Source: Mariniblastus sp.
Lineage (GTDB): Bacteria; Planctomycetota; Planctomycetia; Pirellulales; Pirellulaceae
NCBI GenBank assembly: GCA_022447555.1
Contig: JAKVBF010000013.1
Coordinates: forward strand, 62,001-126,000
Direction: 5' to 3'
DNA: 64,000 nt
Part shown: positions 26,527-35,040 of the stretch, piece after piece
Numbering within the stretch: the first letter of the stretch is position 1
How the letters are laid out: the number at the start of each line of letters is the position of its first letter
Notes under the pieces: generated by a model
Told to the model about the DNA's origin: nothing
Database searches by the model: none
The model's input: only the letters and a program-made list of their open reading frames with translations
Program-made: the position numbers and the translations under genes

Positions 26527-27876
26527 ATGGTATTTCTCAAAGCAAAGCCGAACGTCTCAGATCACGAAAAGGCGAGAATCGAATTTCATCTTCAACAAAT
26601 TGCCGATTGCGTCGGCTTCCAACCGTTGCAATTGGGGTTTGTCTCTCCTGAAGCATTTCTAAAATCACCGTCAACCCTTCCCGATTTAATCAAGCAAGTG
26701 GCAGATCATCTTTCTCATGATATCACTGATTTACAGGTTTTGACCTTACCTAAAAAAGTAGAAAAGTGCGGTGGTGGGGGTTGAGGCGGCGGTTCCTGCG
26801 AAGGCCTCGGCAGTCTGCCGGGCACGTATCAAGCCGAAGACCGACGGATCACCCTCAATACCGAATGGGAGCAAGAGCCGGTTTTAACCACCACGACATT
26901 GATCCACCATATCGTGGAAGACTGGCTCCGCCAGCATAATTTTGCCTATGCCCATTTTCCAGAAATCGTCGATCTGGCAACCGTCGCAACAGGACTTGGT
27001 TTGCTGCAAAGCCGTATCCGGTTCGTGCATGAGACGCCGCCCTACTGGGATTCAACTTTATGGACAACCTTTCCTAGACCCTTTCTTGACGAACAGTCAT
27101 TCGCCTATGCGACCGCCCTTTCAGCTTGGTCCCGCGGTGAATCATTCCCCATCTGGACCAACCTTATCGCGCCGGTAATCAAACGACCGATGCAGAAATC
27201 ACTCAAATATCTAAGCAAAACGAACGACTCGTTCTTCCAAATGCAACCCATTCCATCGAGCCTTGAACGGGGTCAAAGTGAGTGGCTCCAACTCGCTCAT
27301 GATCAATCTATATCGAAACAGATCATTGCAATTCGCCATCTGGATTTTGATGGCTCCGAGAATAGTCCTCAGGAAATCGTGCTGACCGAAAAGCTTCACT
27401 CTCACGATCGTGGTATTTTACTTCAGGCGGTTTCCGCCACTGATCGAATGAACACGCGCAACCCGGCGATCATTGCCGAACTCGGATGTTTGCTCGAACA
27501 TCGCGACGACGAAGTCAGCGCCAAAGCGATGCGATCCCTCGCAAGATTAGCCGCGCTTGATGAATCTGCCGTCGGCACCGCTACCAAAAAGCTTGACAGC
27601 AACGTTCGATTTGTCGCATTGGCTGGCTTGGTGGCGCTATCTTCATTGGAATCGGTTCCGGATCATGTCATCCCGCCCGCAAACCGAGGGTTGATTCGGG
27701 CGCTGCAAACATGCGATTACGAATTCGTCGGACTCTACGCATCTGCATTCAACCGCTGGCTAGACGATCCGAAAAACCACTTTGAAACGCTTTTAAAGGG
27801 GAATAGTCCGGAATACCTAGAGATTGCAATGGAATCTCTAAACAACGCGAGGGAACAACTAGTCAGCCTGGATTGA
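26527..27876 (+). CDS. Candidate selenoprotein: HEAT-repeat protein with in-frame TGA in a CGGGGUGGGSC motif
   Basis: The track lists two ORFs (26521-26784 and 26899-27876), but both lie in the same frame and the 114 bases between them are open and protein-like. Read through the TGA at 26782-26784, they give one protein of 449 residues: C81, four glycines, codon 86 (TGA), GGGS, then C91. Residues 1-80 form a small N-terminal domain. Residues about 100-215 (PGTYQAEDRRITL, then DEQSFAYATALSAW) resemble a planctomycete family that, as I recall it, carries a HExxH-like helix; here that place reads IHHIVEDWL. Residues about 290-440 look like HEAT repeats. A SECIS-like hairpin follows the TGA. Alternatives: nonsense mutation from GGA or TGC/TGT, or sequencing error. 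ATG 26527 is preferred to TTG 26521. Confidence 0.62.
26788..26819 (+). promoter_or_regulatory. SECIS-like hairpin downstream of the in-frame TGA
   Basis: GGCGG (26788-26792) pairs with CTGCC (26815-26819, one G-T wobble). After an internal loop, CTGC (26796-26799) pairs with GCAG (26810-26813). The apical loop is GAAGGCCTCG and begins with G. The upper stem begins 11 bases after the TGA, which, from memory, matches the spacing of the minimal E. coli fdhF element. Glycine codons are GC-rich, so some pairing could arise by chance. Confidence 0.5.
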
Positions 27877-27904
27877 GTGTTTGATGGCAGACATTTTTAA
27901 ATGA

Positions 27905-28708
27905 TTACATATGATGTGCTTCGCCCATGATCCAACGCACCAGTGCAGTGACAGCGAAACCACCGACCATGATGAAAAAGCAACGTGGATTCTGACAATA
28001 TTGAATCATCGGAGCCCGCTTCAGCTCGTGAAGCGTACCCATGTAAAGAAAAGTACCTGCACCCAAGGCCAACACGCAGGCCTTGAACATTGGCAGCCAC
28101 TCTGGCTGCAGCTCCCTAGTTACGCCACCTAACAGCAAGCCGATCGGAGTCATACTAGCAAATGCTAAGAACAGCAACACGGCTTGCCAATGCGTCAATG
28201 TACTGCGGACCATGTTTAAGGCTAACGCAAAACCAGCGGTCCCCTTATGCAAGATGATCGCAATGAAAATAAGGTTGGCTTGGGCCCCATCACTGACACC
28301 AAGTGCCACTCCGAGAAAAAAAGAGGGAGCTGCAATCATCCCGGTTAGCAGCAACGGGATAATCGCCGGAGCCGGCTCGACTCGAGACGCTTCTAATTGG
28401 GTCTCTCGCACCTGAACGACCTGACCTGTCAGATGCTCAATCGCCAACAGAATTAAAAATGCGGTAACCGCAATGATCGAGGCTATTGGGTATTCGACAG
28501 CCGGTAGCACTTGACGGAAAATAGAAAAGGCCGACGGCAGCATCATTAGCAGGGATAACGCCAGAAAAACTCCCGACGCAAATGCTTCTCCACGAGGAAA
28601 ACCTGCCGACTCCCGCACTCTCTCCGGTTTGGTGAGCGGTAAAAAGCCACCCGCAACCGCGCTCATGAAAATCGCAACCAGATAAAAAATCTGGATCGTT
28701 GATAACAC
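27905..28708 (-). CDS. ZIP-like metal transporter with degenerate metal site
   Basis: A 267-residue membrane protein with about eight segments, aligning by eye with ZIP subfamily I (ZIP1-like). Segment 5 carries the expected HKG (IILHKGTAGFALAL). In segment 4, where ZIPs have HSxFEG, this protein reads APSFFLG, so both the histidine and the glutamate of the metal site appear lost. SMTPIGLLLGG matches the following segment. It may be a non-canonical or non-transporting ZIP. Residues 95-125, between segments, form a loop with few histidines. It would sit in the inner membrane. Confidence 0.72.
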   Translation of the reverse strand: MLSTIQIFYLVAIFMSAVAGGFLPLTKPERVRESAGFPRGEAFASGVFLALSLLMMLPSAFSIFRQVLPAVEYPIASIIAVTAFLILLAIEHLTGQVVQVRETQLEASRVEPAPAIIPLLLTGMIAAPSFFLGVALGVSDGAQANLIFIAIILHKGTAGFALALNMVRSTLTHWQAVLLFLAFASMTPIGLLLGGVTRELQPEWLPMFKACVLALGAGTFLYMGTLHELKRAPMIQYCQNPRCFFIMVGGFAVTALVRWIMGEAHHM

Positions 28709-28854
28709 CTTTTTCTTCTCCGCTCTATTTTTTTATTTACTAAGAGTAAACGCCCTCTAGGGGCAAGCTACTAAAAAATGGTGACGAATACAATTGCAAG
28801 AGTCGATCGTCGAACTCTCAGATCGGCATTAGTGACGAGCAAAAAATTCCCAAA

Positions 28855-29295
28855 CTAGTGCAAGTGAATCAATCCCATGATTTCGTTTGCCCGGCACACG
28901 ATGCCCAAGACCTTTGACTGTAAGTACCAGACCTCATTTCCATCGATTCCACCGCCGTAACGATAACCGGTCGTCTGATCTGAACCCTTAATCACCTTCT
29001 CCGTAGTTGTCTGGTTCAGTTGCTTCCAGAATTCAATGATCTGATCTTGATGGGGAGCGTCACCCCAACCGCCAAACTCGCTCATCGACCCGTCCACTGG
29101 AACCACCCGGTCCGCCAATCCTGATATTTGCATCACTGGCACCGGCTTTATCGATGCCCTGTTCTTTCAAGTTTCCCCACTCATTGTGCCGATCATCGAA
29201 TCGCCAGATTTGGAACGAACATCGGACTCTTGACCGAATCCAGGCAGGGCCCAGATCAACCCGGTCAAAATGAAAAAGCAATGTCAGCGTTTCAT
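28855..29295 (-). pseudogene. Broken secreted esterase (LpqC/PHB depolymerase-like remnant)
   Basis: On the minus strand, ATG 29295 opens MKR, then a TGA at codon 4, then a signal-peptide-like HCFFILTGLIWALPGFGQESD in the same frame. This stops after about 40 codons. About 30 bases on, in another frame, the C-terminal part of an alpha/beta hydrolase is readable: PVMQISGLADRVVPVDGSM, DQIIEFWKQLN and a GNEVWY segment. The nucleophile region between the two parts is missing and the expected histidine segment after GNEVWY is out of frame. This is best read as a gene with a nonsense codon, an internal deletion and a late frameshift. The surviving piece resembles secreted LpqC-type esterases. Confidence 0.6.
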
Positions 29296-29343
29296 GAAAA
29301 ATATACCGCTCCCCCAATCAAGCAAGAGTGATCGACCAGCAGC

Positions 29344-30192
29344 TTATTTCCCACCTTTACCGCTCTTGCCTTTAAAATAGCCACCTTTACTTGAGCCTGC
29401 CCGCTTCCCACCCGCTGCTTTGGCTCGAGTAGGGGGCTGAAACTCAAATGTGTCTCCGATCAGATCGTCTATCTTTTCTTGCTGGGAACGATCCAATGTT
29501 TTAATCAAACGTTGTCGCGCTTTATCCCGCAATGCAGCAATCTCTTTTTGTAGGTCTGCTTCGATCTTCTGCTCTTCTTCCCGCAATGAATCCGCCTGGC
29601 GATTGCTAATATCGAGTTCCGATCGCATCGGCTCACTGGTAAGCACCTCCACAAAACTACGATTACGAAACAGTGTCTGCGCTCGAATCTGTTTTAGTCG
29701 ATCCATCTGGTGCGGCAGTAGAACCGATTCGAGCTCTTGCCGCGTCTGATCTTGGATTTTTTCGATCAGGCGGACCAAGCCCTTGCGATCTGAAAAATCG
29801 AAACCTCGTAACTGTTCCGCCGCCGCCTGCTGTGATTCAGCCGCCTTGCGCTGAAATTCTTCGAACTGCTCATCCACAATCTCAAGGTCTGCCCGAACCC
29901 GAGGGTTCCCAATCAGGCCCATCAAACTGGCCGCACCGCTGAACTGCTGGCTGGTGGATCCAACGGGACGGTTCAGCGCGATGTCATTCAGTAGAGGAAT
30001 CATTGCTCGGAGTTCGGGAGTTCCATCTTCACCGTAGGCTGTCCGCTTGGCCGAACCTAAGAATTGACTGTATTCATCTCGAGAATCAAAAATTCCTACC
30101 GGACCTTCATCTTTTCCGCCTTTTTCCTGAGCCAATGCCAAAACCGGACAAGTGAAACAGGCCAATGCCAAGTAACTCAGCAATTTCATCAT
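29344..30192 (-). CDS. Secreted coiled-coil protein, planctomycete type, unknown function
   Basis: Signal peptide (residues 1-21, ending ALA-QE) followed by a largely helical, charged protein of 282 residues. Two long helical stretches, about 105-150 and 190-245, contain repeated E/K/Q heptad-like patterns such as EEEQKIEADLQKEIAALRDKARQRL. The tail is rich in lysine and glycine (GGYFKGKSGKGGK). The repeated pattern LTSEPMRSELDISNRQ and LDRSQQEKIDDLIGD recalls the CpxP/Spy-like LTxxQ helices seen in many planctomycete exported proteins, but that is a loose resemblance. Its function is unknown. Confidence 0.75.
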   Translation of the reverse strand: MMKLLSYLALACFTCPVLALAQEKGGKDEGPVGIFDSRDEYSQFLGSAKRTAYGEDGTPELRAMIPLLNDIALNRPVGSTSQQFSGAASLMGLIGNPRVRADLEIVDEQFEEFQRKAAESQQAAAEQLRGFDFSDRKGLVRLIEKIQDQTRQELESVLLPHQMDRLKQIRAQTLFRNRSFVEVLTSEPMRSELDISNRQADSLREEEQKIEADLQKEIAALRDKARQRLIKTLDRSQQEKIDDLIGDTFEFQPPTRAKAAGGKRAGSSKGGYFKGKSGKGGK

Positions 30193-30580
30193 CTTCCCTT
30201 TTCTAAATAACCATCATCAATCCAAATCACTTTCGTGATTCGGCATTAAACAAAAATGCGTCCAGCGGCCAAAATGATTTCGCCCAATCGGCGTCCGTCC
30301 GACCGGGGGATAACAAACATCTCGATATTGTAATTCACCCGAAGCTCTGTCATAAAGAACCCTGCGCAGAAATACGGCAAACACGTGCGAATCTACGGCT
30401 CATTACCGTATGAGTCAAGTCTTTCTGAGTGTCGAGGATGAAATGCCCTACAAATCACTGGGACCCACGATTGATTCAATTAGAAATCAGCAACCTCTAA
30501 AGTGGTTAAGATACCTCATGCAAAACATGAGCCACTTTAGGTGAACCGACTCTCTGGAACCGATAAATCTTAAATCCGAC
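30193..30580. other. Divergent intergenic region with short open frames
   Basis: 388 bases between the minus-strand coiled-coil gene and the plus-strand membrane protein. A 44-codon plus-strand ORF starts at ATG 30410 and ends at 30544 but has no family resemblance and spans an inverted repeat. A minus-strand open stretch ending near 30232 (SPGRTDADWAKSFWPLDAF...) reads somewhat like protein but lacks a start. The clear structural feature is the inverted repeat listed separately. Confidence 0.35.
30497..30540. repeat. Bulged inverted repeat upstream of membrane-protein gene
   Basis: CTAAAGTGG (30497-30505) and CCACTTTAG (30532-30540) are exact complements. Inside, CTCATG (30515-30520) and CATGAG (30526-30531) are also exact complements, leaving loop CAAAA and a nine-base bulge TTAAGATAC on one side only. 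The 15 paired positions end 40 bp before the next start codon. It could be an operator, a leader hairpin or the footprint of a small mobile element. Confidence 0.55.
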
Positions 30581-31054
30581 ATGTCTATCAAACGAATTAT
30601 AGAATGCTTTCGAATGGCGGGGGTTTTTATCGGTTTTTGGTTTGCCTACAGCGACCTCTCCAATCCGACTCAAGCGTTCCATTATCTAGCCGTATTTGTC
30701 GTCGTCTCGATTGCCGGAGTCACGGCTGTCGAAAGCCTGATGTTTAGCAAACAGGGTGCTGAGGCATCAGGCTATTCCGATCCTGGCCCGTACCAGCGAC
30801 AGTCAGGACTCAATAATGCGGCCGTTGCCATTGTGAGTCTAATCGTTTTTGCGTTGAACTGGGGCACTCGCGCCGAGACAGCTACCTGCTTGGTACTCTT
30901 GGTGTTCTTAATATTGTCCTCATTCAATCACGCCTATTCGGGTCTTCGAAACGGCAACCGGAGTTGGCGTTGCTTCACCCGTCCTTTAGGAACCTTGATT
31001 CTATTAATCGCCGTAATCCCCTTCATGATTCGCGCCCTAGCCGCAACGCCCTAA
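30581..31054 (+). CDS. Small four-helix membrane protein, DUF6790-like
   Basis: 157 residues with about four hydrophobic segments (about 12-28, 32-50, 80-95, 105-120 and a last one at 135-152, so four or five). The loop MFSKQGAEASGYSDPGPYQRQSGLNN between segments 2 and 3 and the later FNHAYSGLRNGNRSW recall the DUF6790 family, a small uncharacterised inner-membrane group. I offer that name with reserve. It converges with the sialate O-acetylesterase gene 25 bp away. Its start follows the bulged inverted repeat by 40 bp, so that element may control it. Confidence 0.65.
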   Translation: MSIKRIIECFRMAGVFIGFWFAYSDLSNPTQAFHYLAVFVVVSIAGVTAVESLMFSKQGAEASGYSDPGPYQRQSGLNNAAVAIVSLIVFALNWGTRAETATCLVLLVFLILSSFNHAYSGLRNGNRSWRCFTRPLGTLILLIAVIPFMIRALAATP

Positions 31055-31079
31055 ACCGCGATCAACAACCGAGACCCCA

Positions 31080-33281
31080 CTAGTCGGTGGTTCGAACAAA
31101 AATTCTCAACCGGGCTACATCATACGATCCGGCATTCCTCGAAAACGTCCAATCCGGATTCTGACCAGAGCTATTGCCGATACCGATATCCGCGTCTGCA
31201 CCTTGCTTCCAGTGGTTGATCGCAAACAGGGTTTCGCCGGTACCATAATTGTGAACTTGCATCGAACCGTATCCATCTCGGGGTTCGAGTGGATGGTCTC
31301 CAAAGTCGTATGCATCGCGAGAAGCCCCCGGCACGTTACCAGAATTTAAAGTTGCGTAATTATCGGGCCAGAACTCGATGTTACCCGTTGTTATCCCTTC
31401 CCCGCTCGTCACGCCATCGACATCCGTATAGACATCCATCGACTCGAGATTGCGGCGATGCCGAATCTTTGACTTCGCCGTCGGGACACCAATTTGAGTC
31501 GGGTCATCAGTAAAGGCCTTCATCGAAACAAACACATGCTGCGGACCTTTTTCGGTTGAATTCAGTTCAAGTAGATACCCCACTCGATCAAACTCACCGA
31601 CCGTTGCACTGTTGTCAACTTGATACTGGACATCGGGTTTAAACCCTTGCCGACTCAACTCGTACACCAGTTGATACTCGTCATTGATCGGTACGGAACT
31701 CAGAAAATCTGGAACCTCCCCGCCCCGACAGGCCCCCACCGGCAAACCCGTTCCACCCATCAAATTCGGCTCGGCTAATTGATCCCAAGCGAATCGGAAG
31801 GCGGTCGGTTCCTTCACCGAATCCGACTGAAGAACGACCCAGTCTCCCTCGATCTGTGCGACCGCTGGCTGAAAACCTTTGCTGCTAGGGCCAACGAGCT
31901 CAAAATTTGAAGCGATTGGTTTCCCATCCCGCGTTTTCAAACCTCCACCGGTATTTTTAAATTTGATTTTTAAGGTCCCCCCGACTATCTTATGGGACTC
32001 GTATTCGGGACTGTTGGCCACAACCTCCGATCGACCGTAGTCGTTTTTCAACGCCAACAAGGCCAACCGTTTACCGACGTCCTGCTTGTTCGGAGGATGA
32101 ATATCTTTCAGTGTTGCAATGTCGTTGATCACGACCATGCCAGTATTCTCAACCAAATCCTGCACTGCCGCTTGCTGCTCCCAAAATACAGGCAACACAT
32201 CGGACGCACTGCCGTATTGAAACGGCGCAATCTGGACGTAATAAAAAGGAAACTCGCGACCGCCCCAAAGCTCCCGCCACCCTTCGATCAAGGCTTTTTT
32301 CTTTTCGGCATATAATGACTCTGTGTGATTAGATTCACCTTGGTACCAAATCACACCTCGAATGGGATAACCTACCAACGCATGAATCATACCGTTGTAC
32401 AACATGGTCGGATCCTGATGCGATTTGTAAGGCATCAGACCGGCTGGATAAGCAGGACTGGCGGACAATAGTTCTGTGGAATCTACCTTCCCCTTCGCCT
32501 CCGCCAACCATTTGTCAGTCGCCGCAATAAAACCATTGAGTTGTTTCTTGTAAGACGGCGTCCCCGGCGTCCGACCCATGACCGACTGATAGATATCCGC
32601 CAACTCAGGTACCTCTTTAAAACCAACCGGCGCTACCCATGGTTCCACTCGAGTTCCACCCCAAGACGAGTTGATCAATCCGATCGGAACATTCAAAGAC
32701 CTCTGTAATTCACGGGCCATAAAATAACCACAAGCGGTAAAATTGGCTGCCGTTTTGGGAGAACAAACCTGCCACTCGGCCTTGATATCATCGAGCGGCA
32801 CCATCGATGGACGATGCGCCATTTTGGCATGACGAATCAGAGGATGATTCGCGTTGGCAATCTCTTCTTTCGCATTTGAGCTGCTGCGAACGGTCCATTC
32901 CATGTTGGACTGACCGGAACACAACCAGACCTCGCCAATCAACACATCTTTTAATTCCAATCGATTCTTGCCGACAACCGTCAACGTCGTCGGATCATTA
33001 CTGGCGTTCATGGCTGGCAACTCAACCACCCATCGCCCATCACCACTTGCTTTCGTTTCAGCCAACCCTCTGCCCAACTGCACTTTGACTACCTCGCCCG
33101 ATTCAGCCCAACCCCAAATCTTAATCGGCTGCTGTTGCTGAAAGACCATGTGGTCACTAAAGAAACCAGGCAATCGCACTTCAGCGGAGACATTTGAAAA
33201 TGCAAACAACCCCATCGTTAATGCCAGAGCCCAAGTGTTTCGTCGATCGTGTTCCAACATTGATTTCATCGTCATTCCCAA
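31080..33281 (-). CDS. Secreted sialate O-acetylesterase with extra C-terminal domain
   Basis: A 733-residue exported enzyme. After a signal peptide (about residues 14-33) comes a beta-sandwich opening (FFSDHMVFQQQQPIKIWGWAESGE) typical of SIAE-like proteins. The SGNH/SASA esterase follows, with CSGQSNMEW carrying the nucleophile near residue 122, SSWGGTRVEPW, and WYQGESNHTE for block III. Residues about 550-733 form a separate C-terminal beta domain (VGYLLELNSTEKGPQHVFVSMKAF... RLRIFVR) that seems specific to planctomycete relatives. It would deacetylate sialic-acid-like or other O-acetylated sugars outside the cytoplasm. Several near ATGs (33281, 33275, 33263) make the exact start uncertain. 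Confidence 0.88.
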   Translation of the reverse strand: MGMTMKSMLEHDRRNTWALALTMGLFAFSNVSAEVRLPGFFSDHMVFQQQQPIKIWGWAESGEVVKVQLGRGLAETKASGDGRWVVELPAMNASNDPTTLTVVGKNRLELKDVLIGEVWLCSGQSNMEWTVRSSSNAKEEIANANHPLIRHAKMAHRPSMVPLDDIKAEWQVCSPKTAANFTACGYFMARELQRSLNVPIGLINSSWGGTRVEPWVAPVGFKEVPELADIYQSVMGRTPGTPSYKKQLNGFIAATDKWLAEAKGKVDSTELLSASPAYPAGLMPYKSHQDPTMLYNGMIHALVGYPIRGVIWYQGESNHTESLYAEKKKALIEGWRELWGGREFPFYYVQIAPFQYGSASDVLPVFWEQQAAVQDLVENTGMVVINDIATLKDIHPPNKQDVGKRLALLALKNDYGRSEVVANSPEYESHKIVGGTLKIKFKNTGGGLKTRDGKPIASNFELVGPSSKGFQPAVAQIEGDWVVLQSDSVKEPTAFRFAWDQLAEPNLMGGTGLPVGACRGGEVPDFLSSVPINDEYQLVYELSRQGFKPDVQYQVDNSATVGEFDRVGYLLELNSTEKGPQHVFVSMKAFTDDPTQIGVPTAKSKIRHRRNLESMDVYTDVDGVTSGEGITTGNIEFWPDNYATLNSGNVPGASRDAYDFGDHPLEPRDGYGSMQVHNYGTGETLFAINHWKQGADADIGIGNSSGQNPDWTFSRNAGSYDVARLRIFVRTTD

Positions 33282-33491
33282 GGGTTGGTGATTTGATGCC
33301 AGGAAAGCGTCGAGGTGACACTCAATTAGCCACCTCGCAACTACAATCTGAATGGATCAAGAAGTGCCTGTCAAACAATTTCTTGCTCGTCAATCTCTCA
33401 GGCGCTCTCGTGCTATCTGAGGCTTCGACAAGCGAGATTGACCGCCGTCTATGGGAAAGTGGCGAAGCAGATTATCGCCTAGTGCCGAGCC

Positions 33492-34973
33492 TTATCGCGG
33501 GATCTCGTTCAGCGTGTAATAGGCGTCGGCATGCAACAGGGGCTCGTCCTCGGCCGAGCGGATTTGGGGCAAATGAAACTCATGGACGTGCCCCGACACC
33601 CGGCCCTCGACGACTAGATCAACCTGCATTCGATCTTTCGAAACAGTGGCTGATTTCACCATAGGAGTCGTTTGATCAACCTCTGGACTACCGTAACCTT
33701 GCTGATAGATATGAGTAAAGGTCGCCATCTGATAGACGTCCACCCGCGCTGCCACTTGCGGGTCGACTGGCTTGGTGAAGGTTAAGCGGAAACCGTCGGC
33801 CCGGGCGGTGACCGTTTTAATTTCAAAGGGTACCTTGCCGGTCCAATCAAGTCGCTGGATCGCATAGGCACGGGGCCCCCGCACGGGCCAGCCACGGTTC
33901 GTGCCACCGGCAATTAAGTCGCCCTGCGGAGTAAACTGCAGGGCCAAAAGTCCTGTATCAAAACCTTCCCGAAACGGGTAACAGGCGCCTTGCCATACGC
34001 CGTTAATCTTTTCAGTGGTCGCCCGCATCACGACGCCTAGGCTGAAATCACCGATAAAGATCTGGTTCTCAAACGGGCCAAATTTTCCACCCGTCTGGTC
34101 AACAACGAATCCGGAGATCGAACGGCCCATCCGCTTGTATGGAAAAACGACGGCGTAGGGAACGAGTTCCTTGACCCGCTTTCGCTCGATCTCCAGACGG
34201 GAGTTCGAATTCGGCTCGATTGGCGCGGGGCCCATCTCCGGAGCGAGCTCGTACGAGTTGAAACTGATTGGGTGCCCCATGAATCCCCCTGGTTCAAGCA
34301 CTTTTAGGGAACACGAGCCATTCCACGGTCCCTGACTCTCAGCGTAGAACATCACGCCATACTCGTTCGGACCAATGCCGCACGGGCTTCGAATGCCACT
34401 GCAGACGGGGATCGTCTTACCATCGGGGGTCACCTTCAGGCACCAACCGCGAAACGGCGCTTTGGAGTGGTACGATTCACTAAGACAGAGGGCCACCCAG
34501 ACGTTCCCCTCGGCATCCGGCTTGGAACCAAAAGCAAATTCATGGTAATGCCGAAAGCCCCAAACGTCACCGAGTGTCTCGAACTGATCGGCCAGACCAT
34601 CTTGGTCAAGATCCGTAATCCGTGTCACTTCGGCTTGCTGTGTGACGGTCATCGCCCCGTCGCGGTACGCCATGCCAAACACTTCGTCTAGGCCGCTGGC
34701 AAACTTTTCATACAGTGGCTGGGGATATTGATCAAAAGCACCTCGGACCATAAAGATATCGCCACGCCGTGTTGCCACGGCCAAACGTTTCTTATCGGGC
34801 ATGACTTCAAAACTACCCGCCTCGACCGCCATCCCTTCAGGGATGGGCACCTCGACCATCTTGTAATATTCAGATTCCGATTCAGCCGTTCCCCAGTACT
34901 CGCCAAGCGGCTGCTGTTGGGGCATGTAGGCTACGCTGATCCAGAGAATCGATTGACAAACAGTAGTAATCAT
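33492..34973 (-). CDS. Secreted beta-propeller protein, L-sorbosone-dehydrogenase-like (DUF7133 type)
   Basis: 493 residues. A short hydrophobic N-terminus (TTVCQSILWISVAYM) probably serves as signal peptide. The body has repeating blades, with VTRITDLDQDGLADQFETL and NVWVALCLSES, resembling the glucose/sorbosone dehydrogenase-like propellers found next to PVC-type cytochromes. The C-terminal 100 residues (VTARADGFRLTFTKPVDP) form a separate beta domain. It may bind or oxidise a sugar or glycan fragment in the periplasm and pass electrons to the six-haem protein encoded 67 bp upstream, which is inference from the arrangement. Confidence 0.75.
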   Translation of the reverse strand: MITTVCQSILWISVAYMPQQQPLGEYWGTAESESEYYKMVEVPIPEGMAVEAGSFEVMPDKKRLAVATRRGDIFMVRGAFDQYPQPLYEKFASGLDEVFGMAYRDGAMTVTQQAEVTRITDLDQDGLADQFETLGDVWGFRHYHEFAFGSKPDAEGNVWVALCLSESYHSKAPFRGWCLKVTPDGKTIPVCSGIRSPCGIGPNEYGVMFYAESQGPWNGSCSLKVLEPGGFMGHPISFNSYELAPEMGPAPIEPNSNSRLEIERKRVKELVPYAVVFPYKRMGRSISGFVVDQTGGKFGPFENQIFIGDFSLGVVMRATTEKINGVWQGACYPFREGFDTGLLALQFTPQGDLIAGGTNRGWPVRGPRAYAIQRLDWTGKVPFEIKTVTARADGFRLTFTKPVDPQVAARVDVYQMATFTHIYQQGYGSPEVDQTTPMVKSATVSKDRMQVDLVVEGRVSGHVHEFHLPQIRSAEDEPLLHADAYYTLNEIPR

Positions 34974-35040
34974 CGGTTTACTCCACGATCTCTTAGATTC
35001 GGAAACCTTCTTTTCAGCATTATATTTTTGGGTAAATCAA

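Noticed and set aside
29284-29286. In-frame TGA in the signal peptide of the broken esterase as a possible Sec codon
   Set aside because: A signal peptide is not a plausible redox site, and the rest of the gene is deleted and frameshifted.
33194-33664. 156-codon plus-strand ORF between the esterase and propeller genes
   Set aside because: Antisense to both real genes at its ends; composition like a shadow.
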